A DNA stretch of 64,000 bases from Tritrichomonas musculus (Eukaryota > Parabasalia > Tritrichomonadida > Tritrichomonadidae), in contig JAPFFF010000005.1 in NCBI GenBank assembly GCA_039105265.1, positions 7,053,501-7,117,500 of the forward strand, read 5' to 3'. Of this stretch, positions 31,901 through 42,831 are shown piece by piece. The notes under the pieces are model-generated. The model did not search any database and was not told where the DNA came from. It saw only the letters and a program-made list of their open reading frames with translations. The translations under genes were made by a program, and so were the position numbers. Numbering within the stretch: the first letter of the stretch is position 1; each line of letters begins with the position of its first letter.

Positions 31901-34702
31901 CAATCATCATTAGTAGTTGACCAATCATCATTAGTAGTTGACCAATCATCATTAGTAGTTGACCAATCATCACTAGTTGACCAATCATCATTAGTATTTG
32001 ACCAATCATCACTAGTAGTTGACCAATCATCATTAGTATTTGACCAATCATCACTAGTTGACCAATCATCATTAGTATTTGACCAATCATCATTAGTAGT
32101 TGACCAATCATCATTAGTATTTGACCAATCATCATCAGTATTTGACCAATCATCATTAGTAGTTGACCAATCATCACTAGTTGACCAATCATCATTAGTA
32201 TTTGACCAATCATCATTAGTAGTTGACCAATCATCATTAGTATTTGACCAATCATCATCAGTATTTGACCAATCATCATTAGTAGTTGACCAATCATCAC
32301 TAGTTGACCAATCATCACTAGTATTTGACCAATCATCATTAGTAGTTGACCAATCATCACTAGTTGACCAATCATCATTAGTATTTGACCAATCATCATT
32401 AGTAGTTGACCAATCATCATTAGTATTTGACCAATCATCATCAGTATTTGACCAATCATCATTAGTAGTTGACCAATCATCACTAGTTGACCAATCATCA
32501 TTAGTATTTGACCAATCATCATTAGTATTTGACCAATCATCATCAGTATTTGACCAATCATCATCAGTATTTGACCAATCATCATCAGTATTTGACCAAT
32601 CATCATCAGTATTTGACCAATCATCATTAGTAGTTGACCAATCATCATCAGTATTTGACCAATCATCATTAGTAGTTGACCAATCATCATCAGTATTTGA
32701 CCAATCATCATCAGTATTTGACCAATCATCATCAGTATTTGACCAATCATCACTAGTTGACCAATCATCATTAGTATTTGACCAATCATCATCAGTATTT
32801 GACCAATCATCATTAGTAGTTGACCAATCATCACTAGTTGACCAATCATCATTAGTAGTTGACCAATCATCATCAGTATTTGACCAATCATCATCAGTAT
32901 TTGACCAATCATCATCAGTATTTGACCAATCATCATTAGTAGTTGACCAATCATCATCAGTATTTGACCAATCATCACTAGTAGTTGACCAATCATCATC
33001 AGTATTTGACCAATCATCATCAGTATTTGACCAATCATCATCAGTATTTGACCAATCATCATTAGTAGTTGACCAATCATCATCAGTATTTGACCAATCA
33101 TCATCAGTATTTGACCAATCATCACTAGTATTTGACCAATCATCATCAGTATTTGACCAATCATCATTAGTAGTTGACCAATCATCAGTATTTGACCAAT
33201 CATCATCAGTATTTGACCAATCATCAGTATTTGACCAATCATCATCAGTATTTGACCAATCATCATCAGTATTTGACCAATCATCACTAGTATTTGACCA
33301 ATCATCATCAGTATTTGACCAATCATCATTAGTAGTTGACCAATCATCATCAGTAGTTGACCAATCATCATCAGTATTTGACCAATCATCATCAGTATTT
33401 GACCAATCATCACTAGTAGTTGACCAATCATCATCAGTATTTGACCAATCATCATCAGTATTTGACCAATCATCATCAGTATTTGACCAATCATCATCAG
33501 TATTTGACCAATCATCACTAGTAGTTGACCAATCATCATCAGTATTTGACCAATCATCATCAGTATTTGACCAATCATCATCAGTATTTGACCAATCATC
33601 ATTAGTAGTTGACCAATCATCATCAGTATTTGACCAATCATCACTAGTATTTGACCAATCATCATCAGTATTTTACCAATCATCATTAGTAGTTGACCAA
33701 TCATCATTAGTAGTTGACCAATCATCATCAGTATTTGACCAATCATCATTAGTAGTTGACCAATCATCATCAGTATTTGACCAATCATCATCAGTATTTG
33801 ACCAATCATCACTAGTATTTGACCAATCATCATCAGTATTTGACCAATCATCATCAGTATTTGACCAATCATCATTAGTAGTTGACCAATCATCATCAGT
33901 ATTTGACCAATCATCACTAGTATTTGACCAATCATCATCAGTATTTGACCAATCATCATTAGTAGTTGACCAATCATCATCAGTATTTGACCAATCATCA
34001 TCAGTATTTGACCAATCATCACTAGTAGTTGACCAATCATCATCAGTATTTGACCAATCATCATCAGTATTTGACCAATCATCATCAGTATTTGACCAAT
34101 CATCACTAGTAGTTGACCAATCATCATCAGTATTTGACCAATCATCATTAGTAGTTGACCAATCATCATCAGTATTTGACCAATCATCAGTATTTGACCA
34201 ATCATCAGTATTTGACCAATCATCAGTATTTGACCAATCATCACTAGTTGACCAATCATCAGTAGTTGACCAATCATCAGTAGTATTTGACCAATCATCA
34301 TCAGTATTTGACCAATCATCACTAGTTGACCAATCATCATCACTAGTTGACCAATCATCACTAGTTGACCAATCATCACTAGTTGACCAATCATCATTAG
34401 TAGTTGACCAATCATCATTAGTAGTTGACCAATCATCATTAGTAGTTGACCAATCATCACTAGTAGTTGACCAATCATCATTAGTAGTTGACCAATCATC
34501 ACTAGTTGATCAATCATCATTAGTATTTGACCAATCATCACTAGTTGACCAATCATCACTAGTTGACCAATCATCACTAGTTGACCAATCATCATTAGTA
34601 GTTGACCAATCATCATTAGTATTTGACCAATCATCATTAGTAGTTGACCAATCATCATTAGTAGTTGACGAATCATCATTAGTAGTTGACCTTCATCTAT
34701 GA
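28922..34702 (+). pseudogene. Very long F-[ST]-x-[ST] hexapeptide plus DQSS repeat protein, two in-frame stops
   Basis: From ATG 28922 the frame encodes about 640 residues of a hexapeptide repeat with Phe every six positions (F-[ST]-x-[ST]-x-x, e.g. FSPSDKFTNSRSF). From about residue 260 it is organised in 24-residue higher-order units. A TAA at 30176 and a TAA at 30851 interrupt it; at both, neighbouring repeats have TCA. The same frame then runs without a stop through the minisatellite to TGA at 34700, as (V/F)DQSS(S)(L/V) repeats of six or seven residues. In total about 1926 codons. The N-terminus MGNDSC could be N-myristoylated; there is no clear signal peptide or membrane segment. Family not recognised; long Ser/Thr/Phe repeat proteins are typical of trichomonads. 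It may be a pseudogene, polymorphic, or two shorter products. Confidence 0.6.
30838..34690. repeat. Minisatellite of 18- and 21-bp units
   Basis: About 190 tandem units of GTTGACCAATCATCACTA (18 bp) or 21-bp variants (GTTGACCAATCATCATTAGTA and TTTGACCAATCATCATCAGTA). Every unit length is a multiple of three, so the plus-strand frame continuing from the gene upstream stays open for 1282 codons. A block of about 360 bp near the left end (about 30900-31260) is repeated almost exactly at 31261-31620, showing recent segment amplification. Confidence 0.95.
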
Positions 34703-34797
34703 TTATATTTTTTGAAATGTTTAAAAAGAAAAGCAATTAATTTAAAAAAAAAAAATGGTTATATTTTTTTGAAAGCAAATCTCATAAATTTTTGTTG

Positions 34798-37700
34798 ATG
34801 AATTTTCAAGAGATTCAGAACATTTTTGACCAAAAATTATTCCATGTTAGCAATCCTTACTTAAATAAAATTATTCAAAAATTTAAATTTCTTTTAATTT
34901 CAGAAGAATATCAAACATCAATACAAAATCTCCGAAGAAAAAATAAATACAGCATCATTGTCATCGGTGAATATATTAATTCACAGAATGAATGCAATAT
35001 ACCTAATTTTTTTATTGTTTGTTTTGATAATACTTTGTTATTAATTCCATCAACAGACTTTTCATTGCTTTTTTCATTATTTGAGATAAATCCTGAATCA
35101 ATTATCTGTTGTACATCAGGAAATGTCAAAAAGAAGATTGAACAATCAGGAAATCAAAAAATTCATTTTCAATTTTCAGAAGAAAATGATCGTTTACTCA
35201 TTGAAAAATTAACCACTTCATTTTTAACTAAATTCGAGCTTGATTTTTCAAATGTCACTTCTGAAGCAATCAAAACCATCAAATTCACGTGGAACATCAT
35301 ATCAAAAAGTGTCTCTTTTTTTATGATTAAAATTGGCTTTTTGAATTCGAAATTTGACCGAAATATTCATTTTGATGATTATTTAAAAAGTGGTGTTGAA
35401 GACAAAGAACTGGTGAGTGATGAATTCATTCAGCTCAATCTTTATAATCGAGGTAGTTCATCATCAATTTATTTGGCATATTTGATTGAAAAAGAAGAAA
35501 TTTGTTTGATGAAAATGTTTTTGAAAACATCAGAAGAAGAGAAATTGTTTCAACGCGAGCATGAAAATTATCTCAGCATTAAGCATCCACTTCATCCCAG
35601 ATATTTTGGCACTACGAAGTATTTATCATACAATTGTTTATTTATTGAATATTTAGAAGGAAGAACTTTAAACGAAATTGATTTTGCAAAAGAGTCGACG
35701 AAAGACATAATGAAAATCATATTTGAAATCATGATAATTCTTTCATATCTTCATCATAATGGTTTTGTTTATAGAGACTTGAAGCCAAATAATGTAATTG
35801 TTGACAAAAATTACACAGTTTATCTTATTGACTTTGATCGAATGATCAAAAGTTCGTCACTCAAATCAAATCAGAATATGACAGACAATTTTTGTGATGG
35901 ATACATGGCACCAGAAATTTTAAATGGAGAATCATTCACTTATAAATCAGATATTTATTCGCTTGGAAAAGTTATCCTATTTATCCTTTCAAAAAGTTAT
36001 TCCCAAGAACTTATTAAAATTCAGCAAATGTTTTCGAAATGCATTAGTTCAAAAGAAGACGAACGGCCGAGCCTTTCGCAATTAATTAAAGCATTTCATA
36101 TTGAATTTTTCTTTATTGTGTTTATGATTGATGATATTTTAAAAGAAATTAATTATGAAAGTGATATTTCCACTTTTTATCTGTTTATGATTGCTGAGTA
36201 TCAGAATGCAAATACGCAATCCTTGCTTGCATTTTTTTATCTTGAAGGTTATGTTTTATGTAGAGACGAGTTTAATAAAACTGAATATACTTATTCAGAA
36301 AAAAATCTGAGGAGAGCTCAATTAATACCACAAAATACAAATAAAGCAATTTTTTATTATACACTTGCTGCAAATCAAAATAATTCAGATGCACAATTTA
36401 TTCTCGGAGTGATTTATTACAATGGAAAATATATTACAAAAAATATAAATAAAGCAATTCATTATTATACACTTGCTGCAAGTCAAAATAATTCAAATGC
36501 CCAATTTAATCTTGGGGTAATTTATTATGAGGGAAAATATGTTACAAGAGATATTAATAAAGCAATTTATTTTTATACAATTGCAGCAAACCAAAATCAT
36601 TCATATGCGCAATTGAATCTTGGATTAACTTATTTAGAAGGAAAATATGTAACAAAAGATATAAATAAAGCTATCCATTATTTCACACTTGCTGCAAATC
36701 AAAATCATTCATATGCACAATTGAATCTTGGGGTAATTTATTATGAGGGAAAATATGTTACAAAAGATATAAATAAAACAATTCATTATTATACACTCGC
36801 TGCAAATCAAAATAATTCAGATGCTCAATTTCATCTTGGATTAATTTATGAAGAAGGAAAATATAATACAAGAGATATAAATAAAGCAATCCATTATTAT
36901 ACACTTGCTGCAAATCAAAATAATTCATATGCTCAATTTCATCTTGGATTTATTTATTTAGAAGGAAAATATATTACAAGAGATATAAATAAAGCAATTA
37001 AATATTATACACTTGCTGCAAATCAAAATAATTCATATGCTCAATTTAGTCTTGGATTAATTTATATAGAAGGAAAATATATTACAAGAGATATAAATAA
37101 AGCAATTAAATATTACACACTTGCTGCAAATCAAAATAATTCATATGCTCAATTTAATCTCGGATTAATTTATTTAGATGGAAAATATGTTGCAAGAGAT
37201 ATAAATAAAGTAATCCATTATTTCACACTTGCTGCAAATCAAAATAATTCAGATGCTCAATTTCATCTTGGATTAATTTTTTTAGATGGTAAATATGTTA
37301 CAAGAGATATAAATAAAGCAATCCACTATTATACACTTGCTGCAGATCAAAATCATTCAAATGCGCAATTGTATCTTGGATTAATTTATGAAGAAGGAAA
37401 ATACATTACAAGAGATATAAATAAAGCAATTCATTATTATACGCTTGCTGCAAATCAAAATAATTCATATGCTCAATTTCATCTTGGATTTATTTATTTG
37501 GATGGAAAATATGTTGCAAGAGATATAAATAAAGCAATTAAATTTTATACACTTGCAGCAAATCAAAATAATTCATATGCTCAATTTCATCTTGGTTTTA
37601 TTTATTTAGAAGGAAAATATATTACAAGAGATATAAATAAAGCAATTAAATATTACACACTTGCTGCAAATCAAAATAATTCATATGCTCAATTTAGTCT

Positions 37701-39204
37701 TGGATTAATTTATATAGAAGGAAAATATATTACAAGAGATATAAATAAAGCAATTAAATATTACACACTTGCTGCAAATCAAAATAATTCATATGCTCAA
37801 TTTAATCTCGGATTAATTTATTTAGATGGAAAATATATTACAAGAGATATAAATAAAGCAATCCATTATTATACACTTGCTGCAAATCAAAATAATTCAG
37901 ATGCTCAATTTCATCTTGGATTTATTTATTTGGATGGAAAATATGTTGCAAGAGATATAAATAAAGCAATCCATTGTTTCACACTGTCTGCAAATCAAAA
38001 TAATTCAGATGCTCAATTTCATCTTGGATTGATTTATTTAGATGGAAAATATGTTGCAAGAGATATAAATAAAGTAATCCATTATTTCACACTTGCTGCA
38101 AATCAAAATAATTCAGATGCTCAATTTCATCTTGGATTGATTTTTTTAGAAGGAAAATATGTTACAAGAGATATAAATAAAGCAATCCACTATTATACAC
38201 TTGCTGCAGATCAAAATCATTCAAATGCGCAATTGTATCTTGGATTAATTTATGAAGAAGGAAAATACATTATAAGAGATATAAATAAAGCAATCCACTA
38301 TTATACGCTTGCTGCAAATCAAAATAATTCATATGCCCAATGGTATCTTGGATTTATTTATCAAAATGGAGAATATGTTACAAGAGATATAAATAAAGCA
38401 ATTCATTATTATACACTTGCTGCAAATCAAAATAATTCATATGCGCAATTTAGCCTCGGAGTAATTTATTTTAATTATAAAACTGTTCCTGGATATATAA
38501 AAAAAGGAATATATTTGATAACACTTTCGGCGATAAATGGCTGCATTAAGTCAAATTTTCACGTAGGTTTTTTCAATCATGAAGGTGTATATATGAAAAG
38601 AGATATAAATAAAGCTATTCATTACTACAAAGAAGCATCATCATTTAATAACCAATATGCCAAAAACAATCTAGGCATTATCTTCAAGAAAGGTTATAAA
38701 GATGAAGTTGCAAAGAACCTTGGTTTATCTATTGAATATTTCAAAGAAGCAATTCGTCAAAAAAATGACGAAGTAAGCATGTATAATTTGGCTCATCTTT
38801 ATTTTTATGAAGACCCAATTAAAGATAGTATTGATAAATCGATTGAATTGTTGATACGCTCACTTGAAAATGGTTTTCATTCATCAAAAAAACTTTTGTG
38901 TTTAGTTTTAATTAAAAAATGTAACTTTGATTTGTATACCATAAAAGAAGAAATTGAACGTATATCACATGGAAATAAAGAATTGTCATTTGAAATTTAC
39001 ACAGCTATATTGAATTCAGAATTACTTGATTCAAAATATTTTGAAACTAACTATGAATATTACCGAGATATTGATTTCCTTTACAAAAACAATTTGAAAC
39101 CTTTCCGCTCAGTATTAATAGAATATGATTGGGAAATGATTTCAAAACCAAAAATTCCGAATATTTCCAAATTGTTTTATGAAGGTTTTGGGTTTGAAGT
39201 TTAA
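34798..39204 (+). CDS. Protein kinase with long Sel1-repeat array
   Basis: 1468 residues, apparently intact; the start is taken as the ATG at 34798. Residues about 1-205 are an unassigned helical region. A kinase domain follows (about 210-430): loop RGSSSSIY from 218, Lys239 in CLMKMF, YRDLKPNN at 325-332, DFD at 345-347 in place of DFG, MAPE, and a final 'DERPSLSQL'. Lys, catalytic Asp and Asn are kept; the Gly loop and DFG are unusual. From about 460 to 1330 there are some 24 Sel1 repeats of 36 residues (RDINKAIHYYTLAANQNN...), many nearly identical. The C-terminus ends in LFYEGFGFEV, shared with the convergent Sel1 gene. Likely a signalling scaffold or kinase; substrate unknown. Confidence 0.88.
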   Translation: MNFQEIQNIFDQKLFHVSNPYLNKIIQKFKFLLISEEYQTSIQNLRRKNKYSIIVIGEYINSQNECNIPNFFIVCFDNTLLLIPSTDFSLLFSLFEINPESIICCTSGNVKKKIEQSGNQKIHFQFSEENDRLLIEKLTTSFLTKFELDFSNVTSEAIKTIKFTWNIISKSVSFFMIKIGFLNSKFDRNIHFDDYLKSGVEDKELVSDEFIQLNLYNRGSSSSIYLAYLIEKEEICLMKMFLKTSEEEKLFQREHENYLSIKHPLHPRYFGTTKYLSYNCLFIEYLEGRTLNEIDFAKESTKDIMKIIFEIMIILSYLHHNGFVYRDLKPNNVIVDKNYTVYLIDFDRMIKSSSLKSNQNMTDNFCDGYMAPEILNGESFTYKSDIYSLGKVILFILSKSYSQELIKIQQMFSKCISSKEDERPSLSQLIKAFHIEFFFIVFMIDDILKEINYESDISTFYLFMIAEYQNANTQSLLAFFYLEGYVLCRDEFNKTEYTYSEKNLRRAQLIPQNTNKAIFYYTLAANQNNSDAQFILGVIYYNGKYITKNINKAIHYYTLAASQNNSNAQFNLGVIYYEGKYVTRDINKAIYFYTIAANQNHSYAQLNLGLTYLEGKYVTKDINKAIHYFTLAANQNHSYAQLNLGVIYYEGKYVTKDINKTIHYYTLAANQNNSDAQFHLGLIYEEGKYNTRDINKAIHYYTLAANQNNSYAQFHLGFIYLEGKYITRDINKAIKYYTLAANQNNSYAQFSLGLIYIEGKYITRDINKAIKYYTLAANQNNSYAQFNLGLIYLDGKYVARDINKVIHYFTLAANQNNSDAQFHLGLIFLDGKYVTRDINKAIHYYTLAADQNHSNAQLYLGLIYEEGKYITRDINKAIHYYTLAANQNNSYAQFHLGFIYLDGKYVARDINKAIKFYTLAANQNNSYAQFHLGFIYLEGKYITRDINKAIKYYTLAANQNNSYAQFSLGLIYIEGKYITRDINKAIKYYTLAANQNNSYAQFNLGLIYLDGKYITRDINKAIHYYTLAANQNNSDAQFHLGFIYLDGKYVARDINKAIHCFTLSANQNNSDAQFHLGLIYLDGKYVARDINKVIHYFTLAANQNNSDAQFHLGLIFLEGKYVTRDINKAIHYYTLAADQNHSNAQLYLGLIYEEGKYIIRDINKAIHYYTLAANQNNSYAQWYLGFIYQNGEYVTRDINKAIHYYTLAANQNNSYAQFSLGVIYFNYKTVPGYIKKGIYLITLSAINGCIKSNFHVGFFNHEGVYMKRDINKAIHYYKEASSFNNQYAKNNLGIIFKKGYKDEVAKNLGLSIEYFKEAIRQKNDEVSMYNLAHLYFYEDPIKDSIDKSIELLIRSLENGFHSSKKLLCLVLIKKCNFDLYTIKEEIERISHGNKELSFEIYTAILNSELLDSKYFETNYEYYRDIDFLYKNNLKPFRSVLIEYDWEMISKPKIPNISKLFYEGFGFEV

Positions 39205-39843
39205 ATTGAAAAGTTAAAATATAAGACTAAAAAAAAGTGTTTCAGATGAGTAATCCTAAAGACTAGTCTCTTTTGACTTTAGCATTTAATGTCAAATTTG
39301 ACTCTATGGATTGTGCCTCAGAAAAATCAGAAAATAAATTAATTTTAGTTTGGAATAACATCTTAATAAGTCTCTTCCAAAACTCATAAATAATGTTGGA
39401 ATAGTCATATTTATATTTTTTTGCAGAATGAAGATGTAGATCTATGAATTTTTGTAGCATTTTCTGGAATTATTTTTTCTAACAATTTTTTCACAGTAAA
39501 AAAGTGCATACAGTTGAGTCAATGACAATGTTTCCCATATCATGATCATTTGTAAATTACTGTATCGACGAAATGTATAAGTTCCAATCATTTTAACTAT
39601 TCCAAGTATTTTAACAGATGAAAATTGAGAGAATTCGTATAAAGTCTAGTGCTGATTTTGAGTGAGATTGTATAGTTTACTAGATCGTGATAATAGCCAA
39701 ATGCATCAAATCCAAATAAATGAAACATTGTCATGAAAATATTCTGAAAAAGATTTATTTTGATTTTGAATAGAGTATTCTAAATAAAATGTATCATTGT
39801 TTATAGATTTTTTTTATTAATTCTACTGAGAATATTTCTAAGA
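39205..39843. other. Intergenic region with decayed coding traces
   Basis: Minus-strand stretches such as 'YTFRRYSNLQMIMIWETL' and a 65-codon frame (39263-39460) look like worn coding sequence in several frames, but no family can be named. It lies between the 3' ends of two convergent Sel1 genes. Confidence 0.3.
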
Positions 39844-41560
39844 TTAATTTATGTCACCGAGACCTTCATAAAAAAGTGCATTGATGATAGTTCTATTGTC
39901 AATCAACTCTATTTTTTTCTTTTCTGTTTGATTTTCTATTTTTTCGCCATAATAAACAAGATTGATGTCCTTCAATTTGTTATATAGTTGACTAAAGAAC
40001 AATATCGATTTACTTTGATAGAATTTGATTTGATTTATTGTTGATTCTGATAACAATTCTCCTTTTTCAGAATCAACTTTTTCAAAGTCTGCTTGAATTT
40101 CTGAAATATTAAAAGTCGGATATTTTTTGATCACCACAAGACACAGCAGATCATGTGAATGCCGAATTCCATGAAGAGATGGTTCAATTAGTAGTTCAAA
40201 TGCTCTTTGTAGGTTCGAAAATCCTGCTTCTTCATAAAAATAAATATGTGCGAGATTGAACATAGCAACTTTATTTTGCTCTTGACGAATGGCTTCCTCA
40301 AAGTATTCTATAGCTCTACTGATACTTGCCTTGACACCTTTACCTGTTTTATATATTACGCCCAAGTTGTTCTTTGCGAACTGGTTGTTAACGTTCGATG
40401 CTTCTTTGAAATAATGAATTGCTTTTTCAATTTCATAAGCAACATGTATTCCTTCATAATAAATGCTTCCCAGAATGAATTGTGCATTGGAATGATACTG
40501 GTCAGCTGCAAGTGACAAAAAGTAAATTGCTTTTGTTATATTTCGTTCAACATGTTGTCCTTTGTAATAGATAAGTCCAAGACTAAATTGTGCATATGTA
40601 TTATTCAAATGTGCCGCAAGTGAATAATAATGAATTGCTTTGTTAATATTTTTTTTAACATATTTACCGAGTTCATAAATAAATCCAAGATTATATTGAG
40701 CATCTGAATTATTTTGGTTGGCAGCAAGTGTGAAATAATGAATTGATTTGTTAATGTCAAATTGAACAAAATTGCCATCATAATAAATAACACCTAAAGC
40801 AAATTGTGCGTCAGAATTCTTTTGATCAGCAGCAAGTGAATAATAATGGATCGCTTTTTGTGTATTGCATGCGACATGTATGCCTTTTTCATAAATATAA
40901 CCAAGACTATATTGTGCATCAGAATCATTTTGTTCTGCAGCAAGTGAAAAATAATAAATTGCTTGATTAATATCAAGTGGAACATATATTCCTTCATAAT
41001 AAATATCCCCAAGACAATATTGAGCAGCAGAATTATTTTGAGCAGAAGCAAGTTGAAAATAATGAATGGCTTTATTTATATTTCGTGTTACATATTCACC
41101 TTCTTCATAAATAAGTCCAAGATTATATTGCGCTTTAGAGTTATTTTGGTTTGCAGCAAGTGTGTAATAATGAATTGCTTTATCAATATCAACAGGAAAA
41201 TATTCGCCTTCTTCATAAATAAGTCCAAGATTATATTGTGCTTTAGAGTTATTTTGATCAGAAGAAAGTGAAAAATAATGAATGGCTTTATTTATATTTC
41301 GTGTTACATATTCACCACGCTTATAAATAATTGCAAGATTATATTGTGCATTTGAATTATTTAGATCTGAAGCCAGTGAATAAAAATGAATGGCTTTATC
41401 AATATCACGTTTAATATATTTGCCTTCTTCATATATGAGACCCAGATAAAACTGTGCATCTGAATTATTCTGGTTGGCAGCAAGTGAAAAATAATGAATT
41501 GCCTTGTTGATATCACATGTGATATATTTATTTAAATAATAAATGGCGCTGTTGATTTCC
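39844..41560 (-). pseudogene. Sel1-repeat protein, 5'-truncated
   Basis: About 570 codons with thirteen Sel1 repeats (DINKAIHYFSLAANQNN type) and a C-terminal domain matching that of the kinase-Sel1 gene ('LLCLVVIKKY', 'ALFYEGLGDIN'). No ATG exists near the N-terminus; the first in-frame Met lies around residue 440. The kinase part expected upstream is replaced by M60-like sequence at about 41560. It looks like a truncated paralogue in inverted orientation to 34798-39204. The repeats are more diverged from each other than in the intact gene. Confidence 0.75.
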
Positions 41561-42455
41561 AATTTTCAGAAAATTCATCTGGTGTTGTGTAACCGTGAGT
41601 ATAATGGGCATATCTAACTGCTCCTTTAACAGTAAATGTGAATTGAGAAGGGTTGTTTTGACATTTAAAATAAATGGGGCCCCCTAAAAATGATCCTACA
41701 TAAAAAATGTAATCAGTACCTTCTCTAGTTGCTGTAAATGTGTCGGAATTCAAGTTAAAAGTGGTACAAAGAATTGGCATTCTATTAAAATCTCTTGCTA
41801 ACCAGATGTTGTTGGCATCCCCATTGTTAAGTACTTGGCCAATTGTAATCTTTAATGTTGATACTTTTTGTAAATCTTTCTCGCGAATTCGAATCGATAT
41901 AAGTTCCCCTGTGGGAGCATATAAACCTGTAATTGAGTAAACATTGGCTCGAGGACTAGCCGTAATTCTTTTGACAATTGCTGGTTCACTGTCTGAAACA
42001 TTTCACCCGTAAACTCCTAAAGATCCATAGTGCTTGTATAATTTGCGATGGGAACTTTTTGAATCTTTTAGTTTGGTTCTGTGAAAATATAAATATCCAT
42101 TTTGATCAAAGCAGTCATAGGAACCTGTAGCTGTTGGTTGATATACTGATGTGATTGCTTTGCTTTCTTCTAATACTAAAGTCTTTTCTTCTTCTGTTAA
42201 TGTTGCTTTATGATCAAATATTGGAATTTTTTCTTTGGGAATGAGGTTTTCACTTTTTAATTCTGGTTTTTGCCTTGAAACTGTCCCTAAATATTCGGCA
42301 TAATATCCAACACGTCCAATATCCACATATGTTTTGTCAAAAATTGTATCAGCTGCAGATATAGCTTTATCAGTAATTGAATTTAATGTATTTGTGCTTT
42401 CAAATAAAAAAATTAAAAAAGAATAGAATAAAAATGAAATAAAACAATTCTTCAT
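41561..42455 (-). pseudogene. M60-like metallopeptidase, N-terminal part only
   Basis: The ATG at 42455 opens a signal peptide (MKNCFISFLFYSFLIF). After an in-frame TGA near 42003 the reading continues in frame with motifs of the M60-like/enhancin N-terminal domain: 'RITASPRANVYSITGLYAP', 'TIGQVLNNGD', 'ARDFNRMPILCT' and 'GSFLGGPIYFKC'. Homology stops at 'TPDEFSEN' (about 41570), where Sel1-repeat DNA begins. The downstream catalytic HExxH domain is absent. M60-like proteins of trichomonads are secreted or surface glycan-directed metallopeptidases. One nonsense change and the 3' truncation make it non-functional. Confidence 0.7.
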
Positions 42456-42831
42456 GATGAATGCTATTGATATATATTGATTCTTAAAATTTTATTGTTT
42501 TATTACAAAAAGTTTGTTTTATAAAAAATTTGTGAAAAAAAATCACTTTTGGATTGTTTTCAATTTTGTATCAAAAAGTAGTGCTAAATATATTTGTAGC
42601 AAAATTACAATTCAAAATTGAAAGGATTTGTGAGTATTAATTTAAAGTATATCTCAATATTTATTTAACCAATTTAATTAGAAACATATGTTTTAATAAT
42701 AAATCTTTATAAAGATAATTGTAAATTAATTAATTTAAAAAAAAAAAAAAAAAAGATAAAAGATTTTGAAATATAAATATGTATAAAGAAGATGCCAAAT
42801 ATATAATTAAGAATTAAACATTTTACTAATA
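42456..42831. other. Short intergenic region
   Basis: AT-rich DNA with an A run at 42739-42756, between the promoter side of the M60-like fragment and the 3' end of the Rictor-like gene. Nothing else seen. Confidence 0.35.

Noticed and set aside
30726-34736. A 1336-codon minus-strand frame (MIGQ repeats) over the minisatellite
   Set aside because: It is stop-free only because all units are multiples of three and this frame lacks stops in one unit. It has no non-repeat domain, while the plus-strand frame continues a real gene.
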